NCBI GenBank assembly: GCA_009602735.1
Contig: WELA01001776.1
Coordinates: forward strand, 1 to 64,000
DNA from: Mesotaenium endlicherianum
Taxonomy: Eukaryota > Streptophyta > Zygnematophyceae > Zygnematales > Mesotaeniaceae
DNA: 64,000 nt
Reading direction: 5' to 3'
The translations under genes and the position numbers were made by a program. The notes under the pieces are model-generated. The model ran no database searches. It saw only the letters and a program-made list of their open reading frames with translations, and was not told the DNA's origin. Each line of letters opens with the position of its first letter. Position 1 is the first letter of the stretch. This document shows positions 1 to 11,546 of this stretch, piece after piece.

Positions 1-139
1 ATAATTGTGTAAAGTCCAGCAGACTGATTATTAACTAAAGTTCAGCAGACTGACTACTAACTAAAGTTCAGCAGGCTCAACTAAATTAACTATTACATTT
101 AAATGAATATTATATCTACTAATATACTGATTCATTACA
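1..139 (-). repeat. Clipped LTR of the F/G/N family (fragment J)
   Basis: Read on the minus strand, this is the first part (U3) of an LTR closely matching the LTRs at 51087 and 59187. It starts TGTAATGAATCAG at position 139 and carries the 26-bp CTGCTGAACTTTAG-type repeats. The window start cuts it. The bases to its right do not resemble the family polypurine tract, so it is a solo LTR or the 5' LTR of an element lying to the left. Confidence 0.85.
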
Positions 140-2399
140 CTCAACGTCTTGGTCGGTGTCCAAGCTGGCGTGGGTAACAAGATCACTTCTCATGTCGTGG
201 TAGTGCCCTTGTGGCAACAGTGTCAAGTGGATCATGGGCTGAGGTGACCCATCGTCGCAGCTCTGCCTAACTTGGCATCTGCTGGCGTGGCCTTTGCTTC
301 AATTCTGCCTGACTTGGGAGCTACAAGCGTGGTCTTTGCAAGCGTTCGTGGGGTTAGCTTTTCAATTGACCTGGCTGGTAGATCCCACACATTGTTGAGG
401 GTCACATTTGACTTGGTTTGATTGTGGTCACACCTCACGTGTGATGGATTGAACTTACGTTTAACGCTGACTTTTACATGTCAACAGCATCGGTCGACGG
501 GATAACAATTGATTGTCCAAACTTGAGGGGGTCGTGACTTCCGCCCAACGTGCTGCACCATTTAGCGAGCTATCATTCGGGACGTTAGCCAATTGGAGAG
601 ACAAGAGAATATTTGGTAAAATAGTTAGTAGCCAAGGTACAAGAGACGTAAAAAGGCTGGTCAGCTTGAAATGGACAGGACAAGCGGACGAGTAGACATG
701 TTTTGTATGGCGAGTAGTGTTTAGGAACAGTGCAGGCATTTGTAATAGTCATGAATTTAAATTAAGATTGTAGGAGGCAACTTTGGCGGAGCACGTACTA
801 GCGAAAATAAGAGTCGACAACTTTGTATTTGGTGTTTGGCAATGTACTAAAGGTTACACACTTTTGAAATGCTGTCCAAGATTATTCTTTGTGTGTATGT
901 TGCAAAATCCAAAGTGTGCTAGTGCAAACGACTGACTTGGAGTTTTAAACTTTTTGGAAATACTTTCATCATGACTAGACTTATGAGTTTCGATTCATGC
1001 ATCTTTTAGCAATCACACAGTATGTTCATGAGACTTCAATAGCAATGCAATGGCACACCTTTAAAGCTGCGTGAACGTTATAATAAATGCTTCAATGGTA
1101 CGCAAATACCAATTGGTAGAGAACATCAAGTGGATCGGTACTCTTATGTTATTTTGTGGAGGACTCAAATAAGCATCAAAGATGTACAACATTTCCCCAA
1201 CGAGCAAATTGAATCAACTTTCTCAAGAACATTGATAATTCAATATATAGCAATTTGCTTTATTGCCTGTATATAATTTCAATAGGTCATTTTTGGAGGA
1301 TAGGAAAATGCGCACTGCAGCACATTCATACTCCCATACATAACTAGGTATACACAAGTGTTGAGGAAGTCGTCAGCATGAGCAGTTAGGAATGATGTCA
1401 TTTCTTTGCTCTTGTACTCTAGAGTTACTGTAACTTTTGAAATATTTGGCATTCTATGAAGTCGGTTCAGTGCTGTGCCTGCTATTGAGTGCTTCTGTAA
1501 TACTACAAAGGCTTGTGTAAACATTGAGAACACAAGCTTGCTCCAAATTTTGCACACCATGCCGAGTCTACGGGCCTGTGTATAATCAACGTTCATGTTT
1601 GCTTACCACTCTGTTTTGAACAAGTGCTTATCTTTACCACGTACCATATCTTTAATTAGATTACAAAACGTGGTCTTTGCGGCAGCCATTAACACTTGAA
1701 ATCAATCTTGCTTATTCAAAATAAATATCTTTTATTTATATATATAAGATCAGAGATAGGTGGAAGCGTGTAAAACCAGGGAGCAATCTTTGCCCTTATA
1801 ATGAATTCCGTTTACTCATCTATACCCCTTGACTCACTTACCGTAGTGTGCCATAGTTGCACACTAACTCAAGGTATAAGAAAGAGGCGAGCTTGAGGAC
1901 TAAAGCTTCTCCTTTAGACACTCATGGCCTCTTGCCTACCAGGCATTCAAGCATGTATAAGCACATGTACAACATCAAAGGGCTGAATAGCAAAGGCGCT
2001 CTCATTCAGATTACCATAATATAGCTAAAACACATCTCACTGACATGGGTGCAAAACCAGGGAATCTGTCCGTTTTGTGACCCCGAAATGCCAGAGAGCA
2101 TAATTCTGTCAATACCAACTCCATATTAAAGCAAACTCAACGACAATGAACGCATATTGACGAGACCTTTCCAAAAAGTCCTAGTTCGTTCGATTTGGAG
2201 CACGGACGAGGAAGCCATGTCAATTTTCGTGAAAGTTGGTCATAATAACGAACCCCAAAAGTGCACATATGACTTCCAAGTAGAAATCCGACTCTAAAAC
2301 GAACTGTCCAGAATGAGGGACCACGAGATCCCAACCTACTATGTACCTAGTGACCACCTGGTTGACCACGGCGCAAGGTGCGCCGTTTCGTAGAAAAAT

Positions 2400-2450
2400 C
2401 GCCTACCCAGGAGTTAACCACACTGGTAGGACATCGGTTTACCAAATCTC
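2400..2450 (-). repeat. Short LTR-derived fragment (F/G/N family)
   Basis: About 50 bases around GCCTACCCAGGAGTTAACCA match the middle of the F/G/N family LTR in inverted orientation (compare 22195-22245 and 50670-50720). The flanks lose similarity quickly, so this is an old remnant. Confidence 0.45.
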
Positions 2451-2646
2451 AGTCGACCTTCCGACTTTCAGTATACTACGGTCACATGTGCCAATCTACA
2501 AACCATAATCGAAACGAATATGTTTATCCTCAGCGTACTGAAGCTAAGTATACCGACTAATATTAAACGAGCTTACTATATGTCAACCTACTAATTCTAT
2601 ATCCTCTATATAACGGATATATTAATTACCAGCAAACTATCAAATG

Positions 2647-2752
2647 ATACAAAAGTCATCCTGCTGACCTTTTTGACAAAGTCAGCAAATTACACTATAA
2701 TACAAAAGTCATCCTTCTGACCTCTTTGACAAAGTAAGTAATCTCGCATTAT
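2647..2752. repeat. 53-bp tandem duplication
   Basis: Two adjacent units, each opening with ATACAAAAGTCATCCT and containing TTTGACAAAGT, start 53 bases apart. They differ at several positions, so the duplication is not recent. No function is apparent. Confidence 0.75.
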
Positions 2753-4318
2753 ATTGATATATATTCATTTTGATGAACTCGCACATGTGAGTATATTGAC
2801 ATAGTACTTATTTATTAATATATGTGTATGTGAAATTAATTAATTAAATAATAAATTGATTTATTACAACACTATTGTGATTTTATGCTGATGCCAAAAG
2901 GCACAAGGGTACTGCTAGCTAAGAGAAACCTTTGCTAACAATTAAGACAGACGAAGCTACTTTCCAGTGTCGACAAGCAGCGATGGGAAGTAGTGGAGCC
3001 TACAATTTCATATTACTTCCTATTTAAGTTAATAAATAAGAGATGGAATATATGACCGTGCAAATTGGAAATCAGTAAAGCATGTCGAGAGCATTATGTT
3101 TGAGCAAGCGAGATGGTGAAGAGGAAGCTAAGTTCATTTATACAGTCCGTGTCAAAAGTAGTCAACTCAGGATAGAGCTCAAAGAGACCGAACAAATGCA
3201 GTCGTGCTTTGCTGACAGCTAATGTAATGAATTTGTATATCACTTGATAACCAAGTTACCTACGATGAATAGAAGAGTTGAAACTGATAAACTTTACTTA
3301 GTCAGTGTAATGACTTAGCCAAATGTAATCGACTGAAGTCCTCTTTAATCAATTTGCTAATACGTTCCAACTGAGCACCTTAAGCAGAACTAGCAAAATG
3401 TTTAGTATTGTATCTATATAGTTATATCGGGATAAACAGATGGCCAGAATAAGCACGAGGTAGATATCGGTACAAAATGACGTGAGACAGTTGCGAATTT
3501 GATCCACAATTCTCCGACGTGCTTAATGCCCAAGTATGCAGTGTCATTTCATTGCATTACCGATTAACACTGAACTTATTCCATTTACATATGCTAATTA
3601 AGTTTGCTATCAACTTCGACATTGGAAGACAAGATTGGCTCTTTGTACATTGTAACAAGAAAGTTGATCGCTTCCTTCAAAAATGTAGATCATAAGAGGG
3701 CACAGATGCAAGCCGTTAAATGAGAGACAGAAAACTAAAACTGCTACTGGTGATAGGTCTCTGCATAATAAATTCTGAAAATTTACTTGGCTGTAGTCCA
3801 TAAGTAGCCGATCATTTAGAGTCCAAGTTTGCTCAATTTGGAGCACTGGTGAGAGAGATATGATGCTCAAAGTAGAAGGGGGTCAAGCTGCTGGAATTGT
3901 TAGGGCAGAATATGCCTTCTGACATTGTGCCCTCCCCTGAACTTGGAATGCTCTGAAACTCAAGACTCTGGTAGAACATCTTACAGCGCCCAGTTTGAGA
4001 CTTAGTTTGGAGCATTTGGAGAAGCATAAAAGGACTTATGGTTTTCAAAAGTTTCTGCACAGATTTGGAGGAGTGCCTACTCTCTCAGCTCTCAACGACA
4101 GTCCAGAAATTAGAATGCTCTCAAATTTAGTGACGCGGTAGAGTTCTTTGACGCGGTTCGTCTGGCACTCAAATTTTTAGATTTGGAGCAGTTCTGTGGC
4201 CGCTATGAATTTTTGAATTTGTGGCAGATTCTGGGCCAACTTGTACAAATTTCTTTATCATTAAGGAGTAGGCTAGCCAATAAGGTCACACCACCTACGA
4301 CCTTGCCTAGTCTACCTT

Positions 4319-4430
4319 ACATGTGTAGCACCTGACTTGGCGCCTTTGACTAGTCCTCTTCACATGTGTGGCATCTGACTTGAAACTGTTGACTAGTTTG
4401 CTCCACATGTGTAAGACCTGACTTGACGCG
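4319..4430. repeat. 43-bp tandem repeat, about 2.6 units
   Basis: Units start at 4319, 4362 and 4405, each with ACATGTGT followed by a CTGACTTG core; the first two end in TTGACTAGT. The array sits just upstream of the polypurine tract of the LTR at 4463, the usual place for variable non-coding sequence in a retrotransposon 3' untranslated region. Confidence 0.75.
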
Positions 4431-4450
4431 CCGAGACGTCGCTTTTTCTA

Positions 4451-4462
4451 TCGAGGGGGTGA
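4451..4462 (+). promoter_or_regulatory. Polypurine tract of the K-type element
   Basis: TCGAGGGGGTGA lies directly before the LTR start TGTAGTGATTTG. It identifies the LTR at 4463 as a 3' LTR of a plus-strand element. Confidence 0.7.
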
Positions 4463-4927
4463 TGTAGTGATTTGAGTTATTATATATTAGTTTGCATTTA
4501 TTTTAATGTTTTCAAATATATTAGGAGTAGCATTGTGTGGAGTCAAGTGTGAATTGGTACTCTAGTAACTTGGTTCATGTCCTTTGAACCTTCCAAGGCA
4601 TTTTCGAAGTTAGAGGAAAGACCTAGAAGAACTCCACGTGGCAAAAGTCAAATGTGCCATTTTTAGGTCAAAAGGACATGTGTACATTATTCTAAAAAGA
4701 GGTGGCAAGTTTCCTAGAAATTACTTATTTAGCAAGTATATAAACAAGAGCTAGTTCATAGAAAGACATAGGAGAATCACTCTTGTACTTGCCAAAATCC
4801 AGAAATATATTAACTTTCAAGAAGCCATCTCTCTTTCAAGAAGCTACCACTTGTGTTCAAAGATCCTTGTCTTGAATAGATAAAGTATTATATTTCACTA
4901 AGTACTTCATCTATCTGTTTCACTACA
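4463..4927 (+). repeat. 3' LTR of a K-type Ty3/gypsy element
   Basis: This 465-bp LTR starts TGTAGTGATTTG and ends TGTTTCACTACA. It is the inverted counterpart of the LTR at 24278-24780, which belongs to a gag-bearing element. TATATAAACAAG near 4737 is a plausible TATA box. No 5' partner is seen to the left, so the element is partial or its interior has decayed beyond recognition. It lacks the 36-bp hairpin insert present in the other copy. Confidence 0.85.
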
Positions 4928-5692
4928 ACAAGCGTGCGGAAGGCACATAAAATGGTGAGTGCTGTGTTAGTTGCCAAGTTCTCAAAAGTCTCCGTAGTCG
5001 AATTGCTATTAGCAAGAGCAGGATTAATAGTTAAAATCCTCAGTGAAGAACTAAGCAAGCCCAGCCAGCAGTGGAAATTGCTAAGGCGCGGTGGTGAGCG
5101 AAGAGCCCACGCCAAGCCGACATAGATGCTATAGTTTCAGAGTTTTGTGAGCTATGACTTTGTGAAAGTTAAGCGAAAGCCCTGGTGGGCAATTTCCTCT
5201 GAAACTTGGTGTTGTGTCTTGATCTGCTCAGACGAGATTTTTGCAAACCAGAATTTATTTACTTGTGCAACCCTCATCTTGGGCAAAGTCTAATTGGGAG
5301 TAAGACACTTCCGTCCTACTTCTAAAAACTTGAGTTGATTGGTTCAGATGAACAAGAATTCCCAAGCAAATTGAAGATTAAGGCCTGTGAGGGCTGCCGA
5401 TGCTCAACCTGGAAGGGGACCCGGGAAATTCAACTGTAGATGCGGTTGAGGAGTGGAAGACTCTACCATCCAGTGAAGCGTGTGGAAGGTTCTGATTCAA
5501 GCAAGAGTCAACGAAGGAGTGAGACCCCTGAGCTGCTTGACAACCCGTGAAGTGAGCAACCGTTGGGAGACAAGTCTCGACATATGTCCGCAAACGATAA
5601 GAATCCGTATAGTGAACGTCTCTTTGCTCCTTATTTTGGGCAGAGCGTAAGACGCTTGGGCAAGAATCAGTGAAAATTGATCACCATTTGAG
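4928..5692 (+). other. Region between the K-type LTR and the gag of element C
   Basis: No confident gene. It probably includes the 5' leader, and perhaps part of the 5' LTR, of element C, because a gag-like frame opens at 5693. I could not find here a repeat of the sequence that follows the C polypurine tract at 44368, so the left border of C is unresolved. Confidence 0.45.
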
Positions 5693-6115
5693 ATGGCTGG
5701 TGACGAAAGAGATGAGAATTCTGAGTTCAAGCTGTCTATTAAATGATTCAGTGGACAAATCGGTGGTAATAGTCTCACTTTCAAAAAATTTGATGAGATC
5801 TATCGGGCGGACTTCTCTGAAAAGATCCACAAGGATGCTTCATACACGCAGTCTGTTGCATTCATAAGTTTGGTTCACTACTTGGACAAAGATGCCTTGC
5901 TACTCTATCGCCAATTCCGAAAGGATAAGGACTTTACCCAGGAATGAGCATATGGAGAGAACAAATATGCTAGGGATTTGAAAATTCAAAAAGAGGCTGC
6001 TAAAGCCCAGATGATCGCTTTTTCTTCAAGAAGAGCAGTACGTGCTGCCCCTGTCGAGAGTGTAGACATAGCAACATTGACGCAAGAACTCGTAGACACA
6101 TTATAACAACTCATA
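5693..6115 (+). pseudogene. Element C gag, first piece
   Basis: A frame opens MAGDERDENSEF and continues with charged helical sequence such as FDEIYRADFSEKIHKDA and YLDKDALLLYRQF, typical of a gag matrix/capsid region. The assignment rests on position: it runs into the next gag piece after element A and lies upstream of the zinc-knuckle piece. No named gag domain is certain from sequence alone. The last five bases (TCATA) are the target copy beside element A. Broken. Confidence 0.5.
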
Positions 6116-6859
6116 TGAAAGGGGCAAAGTGCCCTAGTGGAAGCGTAGTGAATCACGAGGAAAGGAACTAGTTGCCATCATACTAGAGAGTGCAGCGGCA
6201 TATCACTAACAAAGCTTAGGAAAAATACTCAACATTTTGAGTAGCAAGAAACTGCTCACAAATGATGTAGGATGAAAGGCCTTGTCATTACAAACCCGTA
6301 AAAATTTACAGAAGTGAAAACTGATAAGAAACAAAGAAATTATGCCTATTTATAATTTTCTGCCTAAGTGCTCCTCCCTAGGAGGAAGCTACGGATTTTC
6401 CTAAGTGTTCGTCAAATTGTCCCTTCCAAAATATTTGTGAGTAAGCCAGATCAGTCTAATCTGACGTTTCGGGCCGAATTGACGTCCACATACATGCATC
6501 GACATTACTAGAATATTCTATCTTAGACGCGCTAGGCTAAACCGAAACTTCTAGGTAAATCGACCTAGTCGGCACTCGGCGTCAGCCGAACTTACGTGAA
6601 GGTTCGAGTTCATTCTAACGGGCCAGATCGCTTGACGCTGTCGGTAAATCCGACGGTCGCGCTCACCGCGAATTAAGGACAGTCGTCAACCGACCTCAAA
6701 ACTAATTAAACTTCGGAAATCCATAACTCTCTCAATACTTGACCAAATTCAATGAACTTTATCTCAAAATGACCACAAAAATGCACTCTACACTACTATA
6801 CAATCAAAACATACTTTCATGAAACTCAAAAATGCACTTTATAAACCTATGACCTTACA
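6116..6859 (-). repeat. Element A 3' LTR
   Basis: On the minus strand it runs TGTAAGGTCATAGG to GCCCCTTTCA, with TG...CA ends. A TATA-like TATAAATAG lies near 6345-6354 in minus orientation, and a small hairpin around CTAGG lies at 6369-6389. The same LTR family occurs at 11547, 28892, 37521 and 42923. Confidence 0.93.
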
Positions 6860-6873
6860 TCATCCCCCTCCTC
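6860..6873 (-). promoter_or_regulatory. Element A polypurine tract
   Basis: Minus-strand GAGGAGGGGGATGA directly precedes the 3' LTR start TGTAAGG. The same tract is found in elements E and B. Confidence 0.85.
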
Positions 6874-6889
6874 AAGATGCGACGTCCTC

Positions 6890-7110
6890 GACGCATTCTG
6901 CAGATAACGTCTCAACTTACTCTTACAATGAGTCAAGTTGGCCTCTGGCTCCCAAGTGTTGTCGTCCGCATGGTAGCCTTTCCACTTGACCAGATACTCT
7001 TGGGCAAATCGTTGACCTCGCTTGACTCGTCGATCGCCGACAATCGCCTCCACTTCATACTCCAATACATCATCGATCTCGACCGGTGGTGGCGGTGTAG
7101 GTAGTCGTCC
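6890..7110 (-). pseudogene. Element A integrase C-terminal chromodomain
   Basis: The frame contains [21 protein letters not shown] and NTWEPEANL, the three strand/helix landmarks of a chromodomain. In chromoviruses this domain reads histone marks and steers integration. The block is almost identical in DNA to the one in element E (38300-38525), far more so than neighbouring parts of the two elements. Confidence 0.9.
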
Positions 7111-7199
7111 TGGATGTCCTTCATTCGGGTCAACGTATGGCCGTCGACAACTGACATGGAACACATCATGGATATGCCAGCCTGAAGGAAGTTCCAACT

Positions 7200-8170
7200 T
7201 GTAGGCCACTGGAGTCACCTGTTTGAGCACTACAAAGGGACCTGTAAATCGTGCCCGCAGTTTCCTCTTGCCTGTGAAAGGTAGGTTCTCTGTGGACAAG
7301 AGTACTTTGTCGCCCACATGGAATGTCACTTCCCTCCTCTGCTTGTTAGCATGCTTGACCTGTTCTTCCTGTGCCTTCCGAATACACGTCTTCGCCATGT
7401 GCCAAGTATTGGCCATCTGCTCCATAAAAGCTTGTGTAGTAGGAACTTGAGTCTCCTTGGCCTTCTCCAACAAGATGTTCCCTGGATGATATACTTCTCG
7501 CCCATAAACCATAGCGAATGGTGGCTGCTTGGTGGAATCCTGCATGCTGTTGTTGTAGGCAAACTCCAATCCTGGCAGCTTCTTGTCCTACTCTGAAGGG
7601 TCCTCCATAGTGAAACTCCTGAGCACCTCTTGCAGAGTTCTGTTGAGCCTCTCACTCTGCCCATCTGTCTGAGGGTGATAGGAAGTGCTCATACTCAGCT
7701 TGGTCCCCATCAAAGTAAACAATGACCGCCAAAAGTTGCTAGTGAACCTTGGATCTCGATCGGAAACGATCACCTTCGGCAACCCATGTAACCTGAAAAT
7801 ATGATCAAAGAATAGCCGTGCCACATCCGCTGCCGTAGAAGTCTCCTTCATGGGAATGAAGTGAGCCATCTTGCTGAGTCTGTCAGACACAACCCATACT
7901 GCATCGTGCCCTTGACCACTGACTGGTAACGATGTGATGAAGTCCATAGCAATCTGCTCCCAAGGATACTCTGGAATAGGCAGGGGCCGCAATGTACCTC
8001 CCTTCTTTTGATTTGGTGTCTTGTTTCTCTGGCACGCATCGCAACTCCTGATCCACTCCTCGATGTCTTTGTCCATATTTCTCCAGTAGTATTCCCGCTT
8101 CAGCACGCTTGCCGTCTTCTCGTTTCCAAAGTGTCCAGCATATAAGCAGTCATGATGCTCCGCAAGCAGT
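7200..8170 (-). pseudogene. Element A integrase region
   Basis: The N-terminal zinc region has CDACQRNK; the catalytic core shows MDFITSLP, VSDRDPRF and HPQTDGQSERLN, the D, D and E neighbourhoods of retroviral integrases. The C-terminal part has VGDKVLLST and FTGPFVVLKQV, the usual Ty3/gypsy GPF/Y module, leading into the chromodomain. Part of the broken pol of element A. Confidence 0.9.
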
Positions 8171-8399
8171 AAGTCTCGTAGCTCCTTGATGTCAGGTACC
8201 ACCACTCTTTGGAATCACCATAATACCATATACCGTCCTTCTTCTGCATACTCGCGTTGAACTCCACTGCTCCACCATCAGCAAACTGTGGATCCTCCTC
8301 ATAACCTCTTTGAAGCTTCTCCTTGAAGTCCATATTCTTCTTGATGACTGAGACAGCTGCAAGGTCACACCTCCTGGATAAAGCGTCTGCAGGGTTGAT

Positions 8400-8830
8400 C
8401 TTCCCAGGTAAATACTCAATCTTGTGGTCAAACTGTTGCAAAAACTCCATCCACCTTGCCTGTCTTCGTGTCAACGTTGGTTGCGTCATAAAATTCTCCA
8501 AGCTCCTGTGGTCGGTCTTGATAAACACCTTCCGCCCGTCCACATACCATCGCCAAATCCTCAAAGCCTGAATAATAGCCAACATCTCTCGCTCGTGTGC
8601 TGCATAGTTCTGCTCCGCAGGACTCAACTTTCTGCTCTCATATGCCACAGGCTGCAATCCTTTGCCTTGGTCCTGGAGAAGAATGGCCCNCCTTTGCCCT
8701 GGTCCTGGAGAAGAATGGCTCCCACTGCAAAATTTGATGCGTCCGTGATGATGGTGAAAGGAAGCTCTGGACTGGCAATTGCCAACACAGGTTCCTGTGT
8801 TAATAGCTCTTTAATCTTCTCAAAGGCTTG
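8400..8830 (-). pseudogene. Element A RNase H region
   Basis: [16 protein letters not shown] and the downstream [11 protein letters not shown] are typical of Ty3/gypsy RNase H, which removes the RNA template during reverse transcription. A single N at 8690, with duplicated sequence on either side, marks an assembly join inside this block. Confidence 0.85.
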
Positions 8831-8989
8831 CTGCTCCTTGTCACCCCATAGCCACTTCTCCTGCTTCTTCAACATGTCCGTGAGCGGTGCACACACCTTG
8901 GCATGTCCTTCAACGAAACGTCGGTAATAATTCGCCATGCCGAGGAAACTCCTAAGTTGATGAATATCAGCAGGCATCGGCCAATCTCT

Positions 8990-9650
8990 GACTGCTTGCA
9001 CCTTCTTCTGCTCTACCTTGACTCCTACAGCTCCCACTACATGTTCAAGAAATTTGACTTCATTCAGACAGAAGTCGCACTTGCTCATCTTCCCGTACAG
9101 CTTCTGATCTCTCAAGACCTCCAACACCTTCCTCAGATGCTCCACATGCTCTTCCAGGGTCTTCGAATAGATCAAGATGTCGTCCAAAAATATTACCACA
9201 AACTGGTCCAAGGAGGGTCTAAAGATACTATTCATGAGTCCCATGAATGTAGCAGGTGCATTAGTCAATCCAAAAGGCATGACTGTGAACTCGAACAAAC
9301 CATAGCGAGTCCTGAAAGCAGTCTTTTGAACGTCTCCTTCCGCAATCCGTACCTGGTGATAGCCACTCCTCAAATCGATCTTCGAGAAATACTTCGCCCC
9401 GACAAGATTGTCAATCAACTCGTCCACTCGTGGAAGTGGGTACCTATTCTTGATGGTGACCTTGTTGAGTGCCCGGTAGTCGACACACATCCTCATAGTC
9501 CCATCCTTCTTCTTCACAAATAAGACTGGCGCTGCAAATGGAGACTCGCTGGGTCGGATGAATCCCTTCTCCAACAACTCTGTCAGTTGCTTCTTCAACT
9601 CATCCAACTCCGCAAACGATTGTCGATAGGCGGGTCTCACTGGTGGCTTG
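8990..9650 (-). pseudogene. Element A reverse transcriptase region
   Basis: The block contains [41 protein letters not shown] and [10 protein letters not shown], the standard Ty3/gypsy RT motifs including the DD metal site. It is nearly collinear with element E. Confidence 0.93.
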
Positions 9651-10199
9651 CTCCCTGGTTCCAACTCGATCTTGTGCTCCATAGCTCTCTGTGGAGGTAA
9701 TCCTGTGGGTAGCTCCTCAGGAAATACGTTCTTGAACTCCTCCAACAGCGCCTTAATTTGGGCAGTCATCTGAGCAGGCTTCTTCTCTTGAGCAGTTAGG
9801 CTCTGCTCCTTCTGAGCAAGGGGATCAGACACCACTACTTGCTCCTCCGGCGATGTACATTCGCCCAGGCTGTTAGGATTCACGCTTGCTCCATCTGATG
9901 ACCTGGCCAGGGCCACCGAAACAAGGTACATCTCCTTCACCTGATTCGCCCTGCATAGCTTCTTAACTTGCAGGCTCGAGAGAAGACAGTTACTTGTGGT
10001 CGTATCTACCTCCACCTGTTTCGCTGTCTCCATTTGACCATCACGCCCTTGGACTTTCACTTGTCCAGTGCTCCAGTGCACTTGAGGGTTGGCTTTTTTT
10101 TAGCCATGGTCGGCCCAATATCACCTCATGGTGACCGAACTCTGCCTGCTCCATAACTTCAGTAGTCTGGTGTCCAGCTACTTCCACGTGAATAGCTTC

Positions 10200-10420
10200 C
10201 GTAGGTGCACCACACTTGAGTCTCTGCCCATTCGCCAAAATTGCCTCCTTAGGCTCATAATGCTTTTGCACAGGGATTCGCCACTCTTTCACTTGCTTCT
10301 CGTGCACAAAGTTTGCACTTGCGCCACTGTCGACCATACACTTCGCCTTATTGCCGTCGACTACTCCTCCCACGATGATAGGCCTGTCGACATCTTGTCT
10401 TTTGCTTCCCGGCAGGCTCC
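10200..10420 (-). pseudogene. Element A aspartic protease region
   Basis: [14 protein letters not shown] carries the DSGA active-site motif of retroviral-type aspartic proteases, followed by a GRPWL strand. It lies between the gag zinc knuckle and RT, as expected. Confidence 0.85.
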
Positions 10421-10499
10421 TGGGGATAACCTCCTTGTGAGTTCTCGTCTTCACGCCAGTAGACACCCCAGAACGACTTACTGGCGTCCTCCTTTTTCC

Positions 10500-11500
10500 T
10501 GCTGTTGAGGTTGCTTCGCCTTCACATGACAGTCTCGAGCCAGATGTCCAAGCTTGCCGCAATTATAGCAGGGTCCTCTCGGCTTGAAATTCTGCTGCCT
10601 GCGCTGGTACTGCACAAGTCCCAACTCCATGGGTACTGGACCTTGAACACTCGTGCTTGGCGCTTGAGATCCAAAGTGTCGATATCCTCCAAAGTTGTGG
10701 CTGCCCCACTGCCTCTGACTATACTCCACAGCGTCGACCCTTGTTGCCAATGCCATCATTTCTCCAAGACTGGTAGGGTCCTTGAGCGCCACTTCCTTGG
10801 CCACAGTTGGCTTGAGTCCCCTCTTGAACTTGTCCATCATCTCCGACTCGTGCATGGATGGACATTGAAGCACCAGCTCGTTGAAGCGCGATACATACTC
10901 TTGAACGCTTCCTCGTTGACGAAGGCGCACCAATAGATCTCGAGCGGTAGCCTCGGGTGCAATAGGTTGAAATTGCCTCTTCAAGCCTTCAAATAGCTGA
11001 TCAACAGTAGCAGGAACTCCAGACAGCTGCTCTTCTCGTTCATACCAAGCTCCAGCACTCTTCTGCAGCAAAGTTATGACAAAGGCGACTTGCCTGTCGG
11101 GCGTGAGCGCAGAATACTCCATAAACTTCTTCACTCCAAAAATCCATTGATGAACAGGCGGCGATCCACGCTCTCATGTATAAACTTCAGGCTTAGGCGC
11201 ACGCACTCCTGATGCGGGTGGAATAACTGGTTGCACCACTGGGTTAACATGAATCGGTGGCACAACAGGTGCAGGTGCCGAACTCGTCGAAGCGGCTTTC
11301 CCCATAACAATTCGCACCCTTCTCTCCACCTCCGCGCGCATATTTTGTTGAAACTGGGTGTAGACTTCTCCTCCAATTGCATTTGCCATGTGCCTTAGCA
11401 TCGCCTGCATTTCTTGTTGCTCTCTAGTCATCGTTGGTGCTGCCTGTTGCCCCGCGCGCTCAACATGCTCGACATGTTCGCCTCCTCCAGCTGCCAACTG
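10500..11500 (-). pseudogene. Element A gag region
   Basis: The region contains a retrotransposon gag (capsid) core with LLQKSAGAWYERE, LKRQFQP and SVQEYVSRFNELVL. The nucleocapsid zinc knuckle [14 protein letters not shown] lies at about 10529-10570. Gag would form the virus-like particle and pack the RNA. Broken with the rest of the element. Confidence 0.9.
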
Positions 11501-11527
11501 CGACTCCGTAATATAATATGCAAACTA

Positions 11528-11544
11528 GCCCAGCTCCGATACCA
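11528..11544 (-). promoter_or_regulatory. Element A primer-binding site
   Basis: Minus-strand TGGTATCGGAGCTGGGC starts two bases after the 5' LTR end. It resembles the plant initiator Met-tRNA primer site TGGTATCAGAGC. Confidence 0.85.
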
Positions 11545-11546
11545 AA

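Larger units (their letters stand above)
140..4318. other. Unrecognised AT-rich region, no gene seen
   Basis: About 4.2 kb with only short open frames (under about 105 codons), none resembling a known protein. It holds a 53-bp tandem duplication (2647-2752), a short LTR-like fragment (about 2400-2450) and AT-rich runs near 1720 and 2820. The part just left of 4319 may be the non-coding interior of the element whose 3' LTR lies at 4463, but I found no matching 5' LTR. Confidence 0.6.

Noticed and set aside
4928-5692. 5' LTR of element C
   Set aside because: I compared this stretch with the sequence after the C polypurine tract (44368 on) and saw no convincing repeat, so no LTR pair is claimed.
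8650-8730. Local duplication in the RNase H of element A
   Set aside because: A single N lies exactly between the two copies; the same pattern at three other sites shows an assembly artefact.
8424-9523. Two long plus-strand frames over element A
   Set aside because: Both are antisense shadows of the RNase H and RT of element A. The same shadows recur over element E, as expected from homology of the sense strand.
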